From assembly GCF_003048535.1 (NCBI RefSeq), contig NZ_PIRQ01000001.1, forward strand, positions 124,001-188,000: a stretch of 64,000 nt of DNA, read 5' to 3'. Below are positions 27,966 through 37,636 of this stretch, one piece after another. The DNA is from Campylobacter concisus. Its GTDB lineage: Bacteria > Campylobacterota > Campylobacteria > Campylobacterales > Campylobacteraceae. A program made the position numbers and the translations under genes. The notes under the pieces were generated by a model, which was not told the DNA's origin, ran no database searches, and saw only the letters and a list, made by a program, of their open reading frames with translations. Numbering within the stretch: position 1 is the stretch's first letter; every line of letters begins with the position of its first letter.

Positions 27966-29224
27966 ATGTAGCGATATTAGGCGTTGGAACGGTTGGCGAG
28001 TCAGTTGCTAAAATTTTACTAAAAAACAAAAAGCTAATTGCAGCAAGAAGTGGCGAGGAGATCGTACCAGTCATTGGAGTGGTTAGAAATTTAAATAAAA
28101 AAAGAGAAGCCGGTATCCCTTTGACTGACGATATAAATAGCGTTGTAAACCGCGATGATATCGACGTTTTTGTCGAGCTTATGGGTGGTGTAGAAGAGCC
28201 TTTTAGGGTTGTGAGTGAAATTTTAAAGCGCAAAAAAGCAGTTGTAACTGCAAACAAAGCACTTCTTGCCTACCACAGATATGCTTTGCAAAATTTAGCC
28301 AAAAACACGCCATTTGGCTTTGAAGCAAGCGTGGCTGGGGGCATACCGATCATTAGAGCATTAAGAGAAGGCTTAAGCGCAAATCATATCGTTAGTATAA
28401 ATGGCATACTAAACGGAACTAGTAACTTTATCCTAACCTCGATGATGGACGAGGGCTCAAATTTTAAAGACGCACTTAAAAAGGCGCGAGAGCTCGGATA
28501 CGCTGAGGCTGATCCTACTTTTGACGTGGGAGGCTTTGATACGGCTCATAAGCTTCTTATACTGGCAAGCATCGCATACGGTGTGCATGGCGATCCAGAG
28601 GATATTTTGATCGAAGGAATAAAAGGTATTACACCTGAAGATATATTTTTTGCAAAAGATTTTGAATACTCAATAAAACTTCTGGCCATTGCCAAAAAAA
28701 GTGAGGGTAAAATCGAGCTACGCGTACATCCAGCACTTGTGCCACAAAATAAAATGATAGCAAAGGCAAGTGGCGTGACAAATGCGATCAGTGTCGTTGG
28801 CGAGGTCGTTGGCGAGACGATGTACTATGGACCTGGAGCTGGCGGCGATGCAACGGCAAGCGCGGTGATCAGCGATCTTATCGACATCGCAAGAGATAGC
28901 AAATCGCCGATGCTAGGATATAAAGCACCATTTGAATTAAATACGCTTGAGCTACTTGACCGCGATAGGATAAAGACAAAGTATTACTTTAGATTAAAAG
29001 TCGAAGATAAAATGGGTGTGCTAGCAAAGATTACAAATTTAATGAGCGAAAATAACTTATCGATTGATAGCATACTTCAAAAACCAAAAGATGAGAGCGA
29101 ATTTGCGGTATTGTTTTTTACGACACATACGAGTCTTGAGGCTGATGTAAGAAGGACAATTGAAATTTTAAAAGAGCAAGAGTATATAAAAGAAGAGCCA
29201 TTTATGATGAGGATCGAGGAGTAG
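27962..29224 (+). CDS. hom: Homoserine dehydrogenase
   Basis: Reduces aspartate semialdehyde to homoserine, for threonine and methionine. 420 aa. NAD(P)-binding GVGTVGESVA at residues 6-15, VTANKALLAYH, the catalytic-domain GILNGTSNFIL and ADPTFDVGGFDTAHKL. A C-terminal ACT domain from about 340 (YFRLKVEDKMGVLAKITNLM) suggests feedback control by threonine. The 4-base overlap couples it to the aminotransferase. Confidence 0.95.
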   Translation: MNVAILGVGTVGESVAKILLKNKKLIAARSGEEIVPVIGVVRNLNKKREAGIPLTDDINSVVNRDDIDVFVELMGGVEEPFRVVSEILKRKKAVVTANKALLAYHRYALQNLAKNTPFGFEASVAGGIPIIRALREGLSANHIVSINGILNGTSNFILTSMMDEGSNFKDALKKARELGYAEADPTFDVGGFDTAHKLLILASIAYGVHGDPEDILIEGIKGITPEDIFFAKDFEYSIKLLAIAKKSEGKIELRVHPALVPQNKMIAKASGVTNAISVVGEVVGETMYYGPGAGGDATASAVISDLIDIARDSKSPMLGYKAPFELNTLELLDRDRIKTKYYFRLKVEDKMGVLAKITNLMSENNLSIDSILQKPKDESEFAVLFFTTHTSLEADVRRTIEILKEQEYIKEEPFMMRIEE

Positions 29225-29225
29225 C

Positions 29226-29567
29226 TTGGGGTTAAAAGAGTATCTCTTCGGTAAAAACTCAGAAGATAGGGCGTGTGAATTTTTACAAAAGCTTGGTTTT
29301 ATCATTTTAGAGAGAAATTTTCACTCTAAATTTGGCGAGATAGACATTATTGCACTAAGTAGTGATAAAATTTTACACTTTATAGAGGTAAAAGCAACTA
29401 GCGGAGAATATGAAGTAGAATACCGATTAAATAAGACAAAATATATAAAAATTTTAAAAACTATAAATTTTTATATGATGAAAAATGAGCCAAATAGAGA
29501 TTTCCAAGTCGATTTACTCGTCATAAAAAATGAAGATTTAGAACTGAGAGAAAATATGAGTTTATAA
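29226..29567 (+). CDS. yraN: UPF0102 family protein YraN
   Basis: 113 aa, TTG start. Nuclease-like UPF0102 fold with GEIDIIA (about 39-45) and HFIEVKAT, the D-ExK pattern of the endonuclease superfamily. Function not settled in any species I know. Confidence 0.88.
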   Translation: MGLKEYLFGKNSEDRACEFLQKLGFIILERNFHSKFGEIDIIALSSDKILHFIEVKATSGEYEVEYRLNKTKYIKILKTINFYMMKNEPNRDFQVDLLVIKNEDLELRENMSL

Positions 29568-29605
29568 TAAAATTTATGATTTAGATAAAATTTAAATTTA
29601 ATTTG

Positions 29606-29611
29606 TATAAT
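29606..29611 (+). promoter_or_regulatory. Probable extended -10 box of trxA
   Basis: TTTGTATAAT, 34 bases before trxA, in the 72-base gap after yraN. Confidence 0.65.
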
Positions 29612-29639
29612 TGCCACATTTTAAAAATAAGGAGAAAAA

Positions 29640-29954
29640 ATGGGAAAATACATCGAACTTACAAAAGAAAATTTTGATGTTACAAAAGAAGGCGTTGCTT
29701 TAGTAGACTTTTGGGCTCCATGGTGCGGACCTTGCCGTATGCTAGCTCCGGTGATCGAAGAACTTGCTGAAGACTTTGACGGTAAAGCAAAAATTTGCAA
29801 GGTAAATACTGACGAAGTGCAAGATTTTGCGGTTGAGTTTGGCATCAGATCGATCCCAACATTGCTATTTTTCAAAAATGGCGAGCTAGTTGAGCAAATG
29901 GTCGGTGCACAGTCAAAACAAGCCTTAACTGACAAACTAAATTCGCTTCTTTAA
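29640..29954 (+). CDS. trxA: Thioredoxin
   Basis: 104 aa with active-site WCGPC (Cys29, Cys32) and the cis-proline loop RSIPTLLFF. A cytosolic disulfide reductant recharged by the thioredoxin reductase encoded two genes on. AAGGAG precedes the start. Confidence 0.97.
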   Translation: MGKYIELTKENFDVTKEGVALVDFWAPWCGPCRMLAPVIEELAEDFDGKAKICKVNTDEVQDFAVEFGIRSIPTLLFFKNGELVEQMVGAQSKQALTDKLNSLL

Positions 29955-30400
29955 TGAGCGAAAAAAGAAGAGGAAGCCTACTTCCTCTTACATATATATT
30001 TGGTTCATTTTTTGGTGCAGCTATGATAGCAGCTGCATTTACGTATAGCAACTATCGTTTTTCACAATATAAATTTGTTGATTTTGCGAAGCTAGTTTTC
30101 TACGAAAAAAGCGAAATTTTCACTCCAAAAGAGCCAAAATACACGCTTTTAATCTTCAGTTCAAATCAATCAAAATTAGACGAAATTTTACCAACCAAAA
30201 ATGAAACAGTTGTAGCAATCGATATCTTTCAAAAAAGATATGAGTCAAACTCAACACTAAAATATATAAGCTCAGATATTAATACGGTCTTGGAGCTAAT
30301 GCAAAATTTAAGCATTACAAAGCTTCCAAGTAGTGTTGAGATAGTTCATCAAAAGGGCGAAATTTATAAACAAAATTCGCCCATAAATGTTTTAGAATAA
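29954..30400 (+). CDS. Membrane-anchored thioredoxin-like protein lacking active-site cysteines
   Basis: 148 aa, starting at the last base of the trxA stop. One membrane helix at about residues 11-29 (PLTYIFGSFFGAAMIAAAF). The outside part has a thioredoxin-like order: a strand with YTLLIFSSNQSKL where a CxxC would lie, and later ITKLPSSVEIVHQKGEIYK, resembling the cis-Pro strand. No cysteine is present anywhere. The fold is inference. Placed between trxA and trxB. Confidence 0.65.
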   Translation: MSEKRRGSLLPLTYIFGSFFGAAMIAAAFTYSNYRFSQYKFVDFAKLVFYEKSEIFTPKEPKYTLLIFSSNQSKLDEILPTKNETVVAIDIFQKRYESNSTLKYISSDINTVLELMQNLSITKLPSSVEIVHQKGEIYKQNSPINVLE

Positions 30401-30409
30401 AGGAAATTT

Positions 30410-31348
30410 ATGCTTGATTTAGCGATCATCGGAGGCGGTCCAGCAGGACTAAGCGCCGGACTTTACGCCACTAGAGGCGGATTAAAAAATGTTGTAATGT
30501 TTGAAAAAGGCGAGCCTGGCGGTCAGATCACCTCTAGCTCAGAGATAGAAAACTACCCAGGCCAAAAAGCACCTGGTGAGAGTGGCTTTGACTTTATGAG
30601 TACTTGGTGGAAGCAGTGTAGCGCATTTGGACTAGTTCATAAGTGGGCAAACGTCGTTGGTGTTAGAAAAAATAGCGACGGTAGCTTTGAAATTTTACTT
30701 GAAGGCGGCAAGAGCGAGCAGGCAAAGGCTGTCATCGTAGCGACTGGCTCAACCCCAAGACGTGCTGGCTTTAAAGGCGAGGACGAGTTCTTTGGCAAAG
30801 GCGTAAGTACATGCGCAACATGCGATGGCTTCTTTTACAAGAACAAAGAGGTAGCTGTCCTTGGCGGTGGTGACACAGCTGTTGAAGAGGCACTTTATCT
30901 AGCGAATATCTGCTCAAAAGTCTATCTTATCCATAGACGTGACGAGTTTAGAGCAGCACCTACGACCGTTGAAAAAGCTAGAAAAAATGAGAAGATCAAA
31001 TTTATAACAAGTGCGACGATAAAAGAGGCGCTTGGCGATAAAATGGGCCTAACAAAGATTGTGCTTGATACCAAAAATGGTGAGCGCGTGCTTGATGTGC
31101 CGGGCATTTTCACCTTTGTCGGACTGAATGTAAATAACGAAATTTTAAAAGATGAAAACGGCAAATTTATCTGCGATATGGTCGATGGTGGACAGGTCAA
31201 GACAAACCTTAAGATGCAAACTAGCCTAAAAGGGCTCTTTGTAGCAGGTGATATCAGAGAGGATGCTCCAAAACAAGTCATCGTGGCTGCAGGCGATGGC
31301 GCTGTGGCTGCACTTAGCGCTATGAGCTACATAGAAAGCTTGCATTAG
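30410..31348 (+). CDS. trxB: Thioredoxin reductase
   Basis: 312 aa flavoprotein. FAD motif [19 protein letters not shown] at 7-25, redox CATC at Cys135/Cys138, NADPH motif [14 protein letters not shown] (about 151-164), and the FAD end [23 protein letters not shown]. Reduces TrxA with NADPH. Confidence 0.96.
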   Translation: MLDLAIIGGGPAGLSAGLYATRGGLKNVVMFEKGEPGGQITSSSEIENYPGQKAPGESGFDFMSTWWKQCSAFGLVHKWANVVGVRKNSDGSFEILLEGGKSEQAKAVIVATGSTPRRAGFKGEDEFFGKGVSTCATCDGFFYKNKEVAVLGGGDTAVEEALYLANICSKVYLIHRRDEFRAAPTTVEKARKNEKIKFITSATIKEALGDKMGLTKIVLDTKNGERVLDVPGIFTFVGLNVNNEILKDENGKFICDMVDGGQVKTNLKMQTSLKGLFVAGDIREDAPKQVIVAAGDGAVAALSAMSYIESLH

Positions 31349-31353
31349 TACTC

Positions 31354-31390
31354 AAATTTAGCCAAATTTTTGGCTAAATTTCTCTTCTTT
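31354..31390 (+). terminator. Terminator after trxB
   Basis: AAATTTAGCCA (31354-31364) pairs with TGGCTAAATTT (31371-31381) over a 6-base loop, followed by CTCTTCTTTT. An 11-bp perfect stem just after the stop. Confidence 0.8.
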
Positions 31391-31446
31391 TTTCTATCAA
31401 ATTTTTTGATTTTATACGTATCTTTAAAGCCTATTTGTAATCTATC

Positions 31447-31452
31447 TATAAT
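31447..31452 (+). promoter_or_regulatory. Probable -10 box of dapB
   Basis: TATAAT within CTATCTATAATAAA, about 43 bases before the dapB start and after the trxB terminator. Confidence 0.55.
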
Positions 31453-31494
31453 AAATTTTATGTTAAATTTCAATCAAAAATCAAAGGATAAATT

Positions 31495-32265
31495 TTGGTA
31501 AAAATAGGCCTTTATGGTGCTAGTGGAAAGATGGCTCAAAGTATCATTTCTTGTTTAAAAGATGAAAAAGATGCCACTTTAGGCATCGCTTTTAGCCAAA
31601 AAAATCAGGTTGAAAATTTAAGTAGCGATCTTTTGACAAATGACTTTGCTAAATTTTTTGAAGCATGCGATGTGATAATCGACTTTAGTCAAAAAGAGGC
31701 GACCATGGCACTGCTAAACTACGCTAGAACTAATCCAAAACCACTAGTTATCGGTACGACCGGCTTAGATGATGACGAGAAAAATTTGCTCCACCTAGCA
31801 TCAGGGGCTATGCCTATTCTTTACGCAACAAATATGAGTTTGGGTGTGGCTGTACTAAACCGCCTTGCAAGGATTGCTTCAAAAACATTAAGAGAATTTG
31901 ACATAGAGATCGTAGAGCAACACCACAGGCACAAAAAGGACGCTCCAAGCGGTACAGCGATGACACTTGCAGGAAGTGTAGCTGAGGCAAGAGATTTAAA
32001 TTTAAAAGATGTTTTAGTGACTGGTAGAGCCGGTATGGTAGGGGCTAGGAGCAAAGACGAGATCGCAGTCATGGCACTTCGTGGTGGAGATGTGGTCGGT
32101 CGCCACACGGTTGGCTTTTATAATGACGGCGAGTTCATCGAGCTAAATCACACCGCAACGAGTAGGGCAACTTTTTCAAAAGGTGCGATCAGGGCTGCCA
32201 TTTGGCTAAAAGATCAAAATAGTGGCCTTTACTCGATAGACGATAGTTTAGGGCTTGATGATTAA
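31495..32265 (+). CDS. dapB: 4-hydroxy-tetrahydrodipicolinate reductase
   Basis: Lysine/diaminopimelate pathway enzyme. 256 aa from TTG 31495 (AAAGGA upstream). NAD(P) motif [12 protein letters not shown] at 3-14, VIGTTG, the catalytic [13 protein letters not shown] (about 142-154) and [14 protein letters not shown]. Confidence 0.96.
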   Translation: MVKIGLYGASGKMAQSIISCLKDEKDATLGIAFSQKNQVENLSSDLLTNDFAKFFEACDVIIDFSQKEATMALLNYARTNPKPLVIGTTGLDDDEKNLLHLASGAMPILYATNMSLGVAVLNRLARIASKTLREFDIEIVEQHHRHKKDAPSGTAMTLAGSVAEARDLNLKDVLVTGRAGMVGARSKDEIAVMALRGGDVVGRHTVGFYNDGEFIELNHTATSRATFSKGAIRAAIWLKDQNSGLYSIDDSLGLDD

Positions 32266-32566
32266 ATTTGAGCTTGATGATGTAGAGAGTTACAAACTAG
32301 AATTTGGTGATAAATTCTACCTGCTGGAGTGTAAAAAGCGTCAAAATTTAAGAACTGGCGATATAGTAAAGCTTATATTTAGGTTTGAAGATGATGAGTT
32401 TGCTCAGGTTGAGCGCATGTGGGTGGTCATTAACGAGACAAGTAACGGCGAATTTACCGGCATTTTAGACAATGAACCATTTACAAAAGGCTGTTTAAAT
32501 GTTGGCGATGAGATCAAGTTTAACTACAAAAATGTTCTTGAAATTTACAAAGATGATGAAAACTAA
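32258..32566 (+). CDS. Small conserved protein between dapB and purF
   Basis: 102 aa; ATG 32258 overlaps the end of dapB. Acidic, no signal or membrane helix. It reads as a small beta-barrel ([40 protein letters not shown]), with LRTGDIVKL and GDEIKF turns like DUF2314-type proteins. Function unknown. Confidence 0.7.
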   Translation: MIKFELDDVESYKLEFGDKFYLLECKKRQNLRTGDIVKLIFRFEDDEFAQVERMWVVINETSNGEFTGILDNEPFTKGCLNVGDEIKFNYKNVLEIYKDDEN

Positions 32567-32575
32567 AGGAAAAAA

Positions 32576-33913
32576 ATGTGTGCAATAGTTGGTATTATAA
32601 ATTCTAAAGATGCAGCAAAGACTGCCTATTATGCGTTATTTTCTATGCAGCATCGCGGTCAAGAGGCAAGCGGCATTAGCGTTTGTGATGATGGAGAAAT
32701 TTCTACTCACAAGGGTAATGGCCTAGTTACAGAGGTCTTTAATGAAGAAATTTTAAGATCGCTAAAAGGTGATATGGCGATCGGTCACAACCGCTACGCA
32801 ACGGCTGGTAAAAACTCAGGTCGTGACGCCCAGCCAATAGCCGCTAACTACTCTTTGGGGCAGATTTCAATCGTCCATAATGGAAATTTGGTAAATAAAG
32901 ATGAGGTTAGAGATGAGCTTATTAAGGATGGTGCGATATTTCAGACAAATATGGATACTGAAAATATCATCCATCTAATCGCAAGAAACCATAGCAAGCA
33001 CTTGCAGGACCGTATTATCGCGGCACTTGATAAGATAAAAGGCGCTTATTGTCTGCTTATCCAGTCACGCCATAAAACCTTTGCCATAAGAGATCGCTGG
33101 GGTGTTAGGCCGCTAAGTCTTGGCAGGCTAAAAGATGGTGGATATATCGTAGCTAGCGAGACTTGCGCTTTTGATCTTGTGGGAGCTAGCTTTATAAGAG
33201 ATATTAGGCCTGGTGAGATGATAGTTTTTGAACATGGAAAAAGTGAGTTTCAAAGTATCCAAATTTATGATCCAGATCCTAGAATTTGTGCATTTGAATA
33301 TATCTATTTTGCTCGCCCAGATAGCGTGATAGAAGGTAAAAGTGTCTATGAAGTTAGAAAAAAAATGGGTGAAGTACTAGCTAAAAAGAGCAAAATTAAA
33401 GCAGATTTCGTCGTACCTGTACCAGATAGCGGTGTGCCAGCAGCGCTCGGATATGCAAACGAGAGCAAGATCCCTTTTGAGCTAGCTATCACTAGAAACC
33501 ACTATGTGGGTAGAACCTTCATCGAGCCAAGCCAAGAGATGAGGAATTTAAAAGTTAAGCTAAAACTTAACCCGATGTCATCAGTTCTAAAGGGTAAAAG
33601 TATCGTTGTCATAGATGATAGTATCGTTCGCGGTACTACTTCAAAAAAGGTGGTTGATCTTTTAAGACATGCGGGCGCTAAAGAGATTCATTTTAGAGTC
33701 GCATGCCCTGAGCTTAAATACCCTGAGCGATACGGTATCGACACGCCAAGCTTTGAAGAGTTAATAAGCTCTAAAAAAAATGCAGAGGAAGTAAGAGAAT
33801 ATATCGGTGCAGATAGCTTAGAATTTTTAAGTATAGACGAACTTAAAGAAAGTATCGGCAATGAGCGAAAATATTCGCTTGTAAGCTTTGATGGTGATTA
33901 TTTCATAAAATGA
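32576..33913 (+). CDS. purF: Amidophosphoribosyltransferase
   Basis: First step of purine synthesis. 445 aa. Cys2 is the glutaminase nucleophile after Met removal (MCAIVGII). HRGQEASGI and GHNRYATAG belong to the Ntn glutaminase domain. The PRPP-binding loop is IVVIDDSIVRGTTSKK (about 343-358). Cysteines further on (RICAFEYIYFARPDS) are the family's usual ones. Confidence 0.96.
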   Translation: MCAIVGIINSKDAAKTAYYALFSMQHRGQEASGISVCDDGEISTHKGNGLVTEVFNEEILRSLKGDMAIGHNRYATAGKNSGRDAQPIAANYSLGQISIVHNGNLVNKDEVRDELIKDGAIFQTNMDTENIIHLIARNHSKHLQDRIIAALDKIKGAYCLLIQSRHKTFAIRDRWGVRPLSLGRLKDGGYIVASETCAFDLVGASFIRDIRPGEMIVFEHGKSEFQSIQIYDPDPRICAFEYIYFARPDSVIEGKSVYEVRKKMGEVLAKKSKIKADFVVPVPDSGVPAALGYANESKIPFELAITRNHYVGRTFIEPSQEMRNLKVKLKLNPMSSVLKGKSIVVIDDSIVRGTTSKKVVDLLRHAGAKEIHFRVACPELKYPERYGIDTPSFEELISSKKNAEEVREYIGADSLEFLSIDELKESIGNERKYSLVSFDGDYFIK

Positions 33914-34572
33914 GAAATTTAGTAGTTTTGCTGCTAGCAATACTCTTTTTTGCAGGCTGCTCGCAAAAGACACCTAGCAAAAAGGATGAAATTTTCATCA
34001 TGGTAAGCTACTTTGAGCTAAACGGCGAAAAGCAGCAGCTGCTAATCAAAAGTATGCCAAATTTGGCTGATAAAAATGCTAGTGTGCCATTTTTTGGCAT
34101 GGTAAATTTTCTTGATCAAAATAAAACTACAAGTGCTTACTCTCTTGTAAATGGCGTTATAAACGTCATTGAAGCGGATCACGCCTCTATAAATTTAAAC
34201 AAAGCTAGTGACATTTTGGCTCTTAAAAAATCTAGTGAGATAAGATTTTACGAGATAAGACCTGACGTGGTTGAGAGTGTTAAATTTAGCTCGCAAAACG
34301 GCGTTTGCGGTGAGTTTTTGGCTCAAAAGCCAGTTTTTGTAAATGCGGCCACCAACTACTACTTAAGAGATGATAGCTTTTTTGCAAGCTTAATAGAGGC
34401 AAATTTCTTTTATAAAAAAGGCGCAAAGATCCTAAAAAAAGAGTTTGTTTATAATATAGCTGAGATTAAAATCCTAGAAGAAGCAAAAGAATTTACACAA
34501 AAGGCAAAGCAGCTTTTTTTAAATGACCTACAAAAATTGGGCAGGCTACTTGACATACTTTGTACTTTTTAA
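33910..34572 (+). CDS. Predicted lipoprotein
   Basis: 220 aa, ATG overlapping the purF stop by 4 bases. Signal MRNLVVLLLAILFFAGCS with lipobox FAGC (Cys17), then a 200-residue body with no recognised domain. The last gene of the dapB-purF run. Confidence 0.75.
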   Translation: MRNLVVLLLAILFFAGCSQKTPSKKDEIFIMVSYFELNGEKQQLLIKSMPNLADKNASVPFFGMVNFLDQNKTTSAYSLVNGVINVIEADHASINLNKASDILALKKSSEIRFYEIRPDVVESVKFSSQNGVCGEFLAQKPVFVNAATNYYLRDDSFFASLIEANFFYKKGAKILKKEFVYNIAEIKILEEAKEFTQKAKQLFLNDLQKLGRLLDILCTF

Positions 34573-34692
34573 ATCTTTATCTTAAAAATTTGTGCTTATT
34601 GCATATACTTAAAAGATAAAATTTACTCTAAAATCAAACTAAGACTTAACGTTTTATCCTATGAAATTTGTAAAAATTTGCTTTAAATTTGA

Positions 34693-35253
34693 TTAGTAGC
34701 AATTTAGTTTTGTGATATTTATGCCATTTTTAAAGTAAGGCGGATATGGCATATATACGGTAAATGGTGTGCTTTTTTGCTTTGGTAAATTTTTGGCTAC
34801 ATCAAATTTATATTCAACTGTATTTGGCCTCTCATCCTTATCTGTGCCAAGAACCCATGAGAAAAATGAAAGCCCACTTGGCTTAAAAAATGCTTCACCG
34901 CCAAGGTCATTTTTATTTAGCGGTTGATTGATTAGTTTGACTGTCAGTGTGCAGTTGCTAATTGTAAATTTACCGATATTTCTCACTTGCCCTTTAAAAA
35001 CGATACTCTCATTTCGTAAAATTCGCTCACTTTTTACATTTTCAAGCATGCCTTTTTTTGTATATTTATCAAGCACTAGCATCAAAAAAACAGCAAGTGT
35101 GGTTGAGACTAGAATGTTTGTAAAAAATAGTGATAAAAATAACTTTCGCTCAGCTCTAAGTGAGAGAACAAGAAATAAAATAGAAAGCAGAGCAATCGCA
35201 AAAAGAACGATAATATGAACGATCGTAAAATATGCTGAGCTCATCAAAAACAC
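34693..35253 (-). CDS. Membrane protein, DUF2393-like (second of a pair)
   Basis: 186 aa. Two N-terminal membrane helices (about 7-28 and 40-62), then an outside beta domain with a fibronectin-like run (RNESIVFKGQVRNIGKFTIS, NCTLTVKLIN) and the end GINITKLNCY. It overlaps its neighbour by 10 bases and shares its layout, so the two are distant paralogues that may form a complex. The domain name is from memory. Confidence 0.65.
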   Translation of the reverse strand: MFLMSSAYFTIVHIIVLFAIALLSILFLVLSLRAERKLFLSLFFTNILVSTTLAVFLMLVLDKYTKKGMLENVKSERILRNESIVFKGQVRNIGKFTISNCTLTVKLINQPLNKNDLGGEAFFKPSGLSFFSWVLGTDKDERPNTVEYKFDVAKNLPKQKSTPFTVYMPYPPYFKNGINITKLNCY

Positions 35254-35774
35254 TCCACTTTTTTAGAGATATTGTAGTCTATAAATGCGAAATCATTGAC
35301 AAATTCTTTAACCTCAATGCTTTGCTTTGGTAAAAATTCCTCGTTTAAGATGATTCTTTTTCTAGCAAATGGATTAAGTGAGTTAAAAAAGTCTTTCGTA
35401 TTTTGTCTTGAGCTTAGATAGAAGTCAAGTTCGATTTTGCAGATACTAAGTACATTATTTGAATTATTTGTAATATTAAAATCAACCATTAGTGCATCGA
35501 CATATTGAAGCTGTTTGGTGGTTATTTTGCTTATGCTAACTGGCCTTAAATTTTCATTTATATATTTGTTCGCGTAGTAATTACCTACAAAAAGTCCGAA
35601 AAAAGCAGCCAAAATAAATAAAAATCCTATCTGCCACCACGACTTTATCGCTATAAAAATCCCTAAAAGCACGATTAGTATAAATGCTAAAAATATCCAG
35701 CCATAGGTTAGAAAATCGATGAGTTTTGCATTTTGCAATACAAAAAGCAAGTTGTGCTTAATGCTATTTAACAT
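35244..35774 (-). CDS. Membrane protein, DUF2393-like (first of a pair)
   Basis: 176 aa from the ATG ending at 35774; an upstream TTG at 35795 is less likely. Two membrane helices (about 21-43 and 48-66), then an outside domain with VDFNITNNSNNVLSICKIEL and a final Cys (KKVECF), parallel to the next gene. Its start overlaps the hisIE stop. Confidence 0.65.
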   Translation of the reverse strand: MLNSIKHNLLFVLQNAKLIDFLTYGWIFLAFILIVLLGIFIAIKSWWQIGFLFILAAFFGLFVGNYYANKYINENLRPVSISKITTKQLQYVDALMVDFNITNNSNNVLSICKIELDFYLSSRQNTKDFFNSLNPFARKRIILNEEFLPKQSIEVKEFVNDFAFIDYNISKKVECF

Positions 35775-36498
35775 CTCGCGATCTTTTCTCTTCAATGCCG
35801 CTCATGCCAAAACGCCTTGCAAGTTCGTTTTTTACAGCATCTGGATGGATATTATGGGCTGAAAGTGTTACAAGTGCATGAAAGCAAAGATCGGCTGCTT
35901 CGTAGGTTAGGTCATCTTTTGCTTTTTGCTCATTTTGCTTTGAGTTTTCTGCGAAACTAAGATCCTTTGCAGCCATTATAAATTCACCAGCCTCTTCACC
36001 AACTTTCTTTAAAATTTGATTTTCACCTTTTTTAAAAAGACTTGCTACGTATGAAGTTTCAGGGTTAGCATTTAGCTTTCTATCTTCTATCACATGGTAA
36101 AGCTCATCAAGCACACCATAATTTATTTTTTTGACTTCAACTTTTGTATCTAAAATTTTGCCGTCATGCAAATTTATCTCATTAAAAAAGCACGACCTTG
36201 CTCCAGTGTGACAAGCAGCGCCTCCGTTTTGAATCACCTTTAAAAGCAAAGTATCGTTGTCGCAGTCTAAAAAAGCAGCCTTTATCTCCTGAGTGTTGCC
36301 ACTTTCTTCGCCTTTTTTCCAAATTCTATTTTTGGTGCGTGAAAAGTAGTGAGCGTAACGGCTAGATAGACTTAAATTTAATGCTTCTTCGTTCATGTAA
36401 GCAAGCATTAAAACTTCCTTTGTGGTATGATCGCAAACCACTACTGGAAGCAACCCACCAACTTTTTGCCAGTCTATACTTTTTGTTACGCTATTCAT
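35764..36498 (-). CDS. hisI: Bifunctional phosphoribosyl-AMP cyclohydrolase / phosphoribosyl-ATP pyrophosphatase
   Basis: Histidine steps 2 and 3 in one chain (HisIE). 244 aa. The HisI domain (1-120) has LMLAYMNEEAL, WKKGEESGNTQ, DCDNDTLLLKV and the zinc ligands in AACHTGARSCFF. The HisE domain (about 130-240) has KKVGEEAGEFIMAAKD and EAADLCFHALV. Confidence 0.95.
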   Translation of the reverse strand: MNSVTKSIDWQKVGGLLPVVVCDHTTKEVLMLAYMNEEALNLSLSSRYAHYFSRTKNRIWKKGEESGNTQEIKAAFLDCDNDTLLLKVIQNGGAACHTGARSCFFNEINLHDGKILDTKVEVKKINYGVLDELYHVIEDRKLNANPETSYVASLFKKGENQILKKVGEEAGEFIMAAKDLSFAENSKQNEQKAKDDLTYEAADLCFHALVTLSAHNIHPDAVKNELARRFGMSGIEEKRSRDVK

Positions 36499-36500
36499 TT

Positions 36501-37619
36501 TTATCTCTCGCTTACTGAGCTAGCTCTTGCTTTATCTTTTGCGTCTAGCCAGATATTTGGCACAGCTCCACCAGGTGTTAAGAAAATTTTAGCATCTTTA
36601 TTTTCTTTTAGGGCTTCGTTAAATTTGTTTTGCGTCTCGATCTGCTTTAAATTTAGTAGATTTTGATCGACACTTTTTGCGACCTCTTTGTTCGCATACG
36701 CAGTTGCGTCAGCCTCGATTTTAATGGCATCAGCCTTACCTTTTGCTTCAATGATCGCAGCTTTAGCGGTACCTTCTGCAAGTGCAGCTTGTTTTAAGGC
36801 TTCTTGATTTGCTCTTTCTACTTCGTATTTTGTTCTTTCAGCTTCTTGTTTTGCGATTTGGACGCGCTCAATCTGCTCTTTTACCTTTGAAGGCAAGATG
36901 ATCTCACGAAGCTGCACTGTTAAAAGCTCAACTGGCTTATTTGGCTGAGAGTCGATATCTTTTCTTATGCCATCATCGATTTGTCTTGCTAGATCGTTTC
37001 TCTTTGTTGGAAGCTCTTCTGCTGTATATTTACCAGCGATACTGCGAACCACGTCACGAACGACAGGATCAACTATCTTGCTCTCCCAGCTAAGACCCCA
37101 AGAGGCAATAGTTTGAGGAGCATTTTCTGGATTTAAACGGTATTGCACAGTAATATCAATGCTAACTGGTAAATTTCTAGCATCAAGTACTGAAATAGAA
37201 TTTTTACGTAAAATTCCAGCACCAACGCCTTGATATGACTTTTGCATTGATTCGCCCATATCCTCGCCAGAAGTATAGTTTATGATCCTAACTCTGGTAT
37301 CTACGATGATGATGTCTTGGATAAAAGGTAAAAAGAAGTGAAAGCCTGGCTGTAAAGGATTTGGTTCATATTTGCCTGCCGTAGCTTTAATACCAACTTC
37401 GCCTGAGTGAATCACTTTAAATGGCTGAGTGATAGCAAAAATAGCAATAATTGCAATTACAATGTAGGCAAGTGCTCCAAATTTACCAAAGCCACTTGGT
37501 AGATTTGGCATTTTAAAATCCTTTTTGAAAGGTGGCTCTTTGTCGCTATTTTGACCTGAGCCTCTGTTGTCATTACCTGGCTTTTTTTTATTGAAATAAT
37601 CGTTTAAATCAGCGGGCAT
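36501..37619 (-). CDS. SPFH/prohibitin-family membrane protein (HflK/HflC-like)
   Basis: 372 aa. A Gly/Asn-rich cytoplasmic N-terminus (1-45), one membrane helix (about 47-68), then the SPFH domain (VIHSGEVGIKATAGKY; VSIDITVQYRLNPENAP). A long Ala/Glu/Lys coiled coil follows (QEALKQAALAEGTAKAA), where such proteins multimerise. Probably a quality-control or membrane-domain scaffold. Starts 17 bases after ilvE with AAAGGA. Confidence 0.85.
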   Translation of the reverse strand: MPADLNDYFNKKKPGNDNRGSGQNSDKEPPFKKDFKMPNLPSGFGKFGALAYIVIAIIAIFAITQPFKVIHSGEVGIKATAGKYEPNPLQPGFHFFLPFIQDIIIVDTRVRIINYTSGEDMGESMQKSYQGVGAGILRKNSISVLDARNLPVSIDITVQYRLNPENAPQTIASWGLSWESKIVDPVVRDVVRSIAGKYTAEELPTKRNDLARQIDDGIRKDIDSQPNKPVELLTVQLREIILPSKVKEQIERVQIAKQEAERTKYEVERANQEALKQAALAEGTAKAAIIEAKGKADAIKIEADATAYANKEVAKSVDQNLLNLKQIETQNKFNEALKENKDAKIFLTPGGAVPNIWLDAKDKARASSVSER

Positions 37620-37636
37620 TTCGTTCCTTTAAATTT

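Noticed and set aside
34573..34692. Terminator between the convergent genes before 34693
   Set aside because: Only a 7-bp match (TTATCTT/AAGATAA) with a very long loop was seen.
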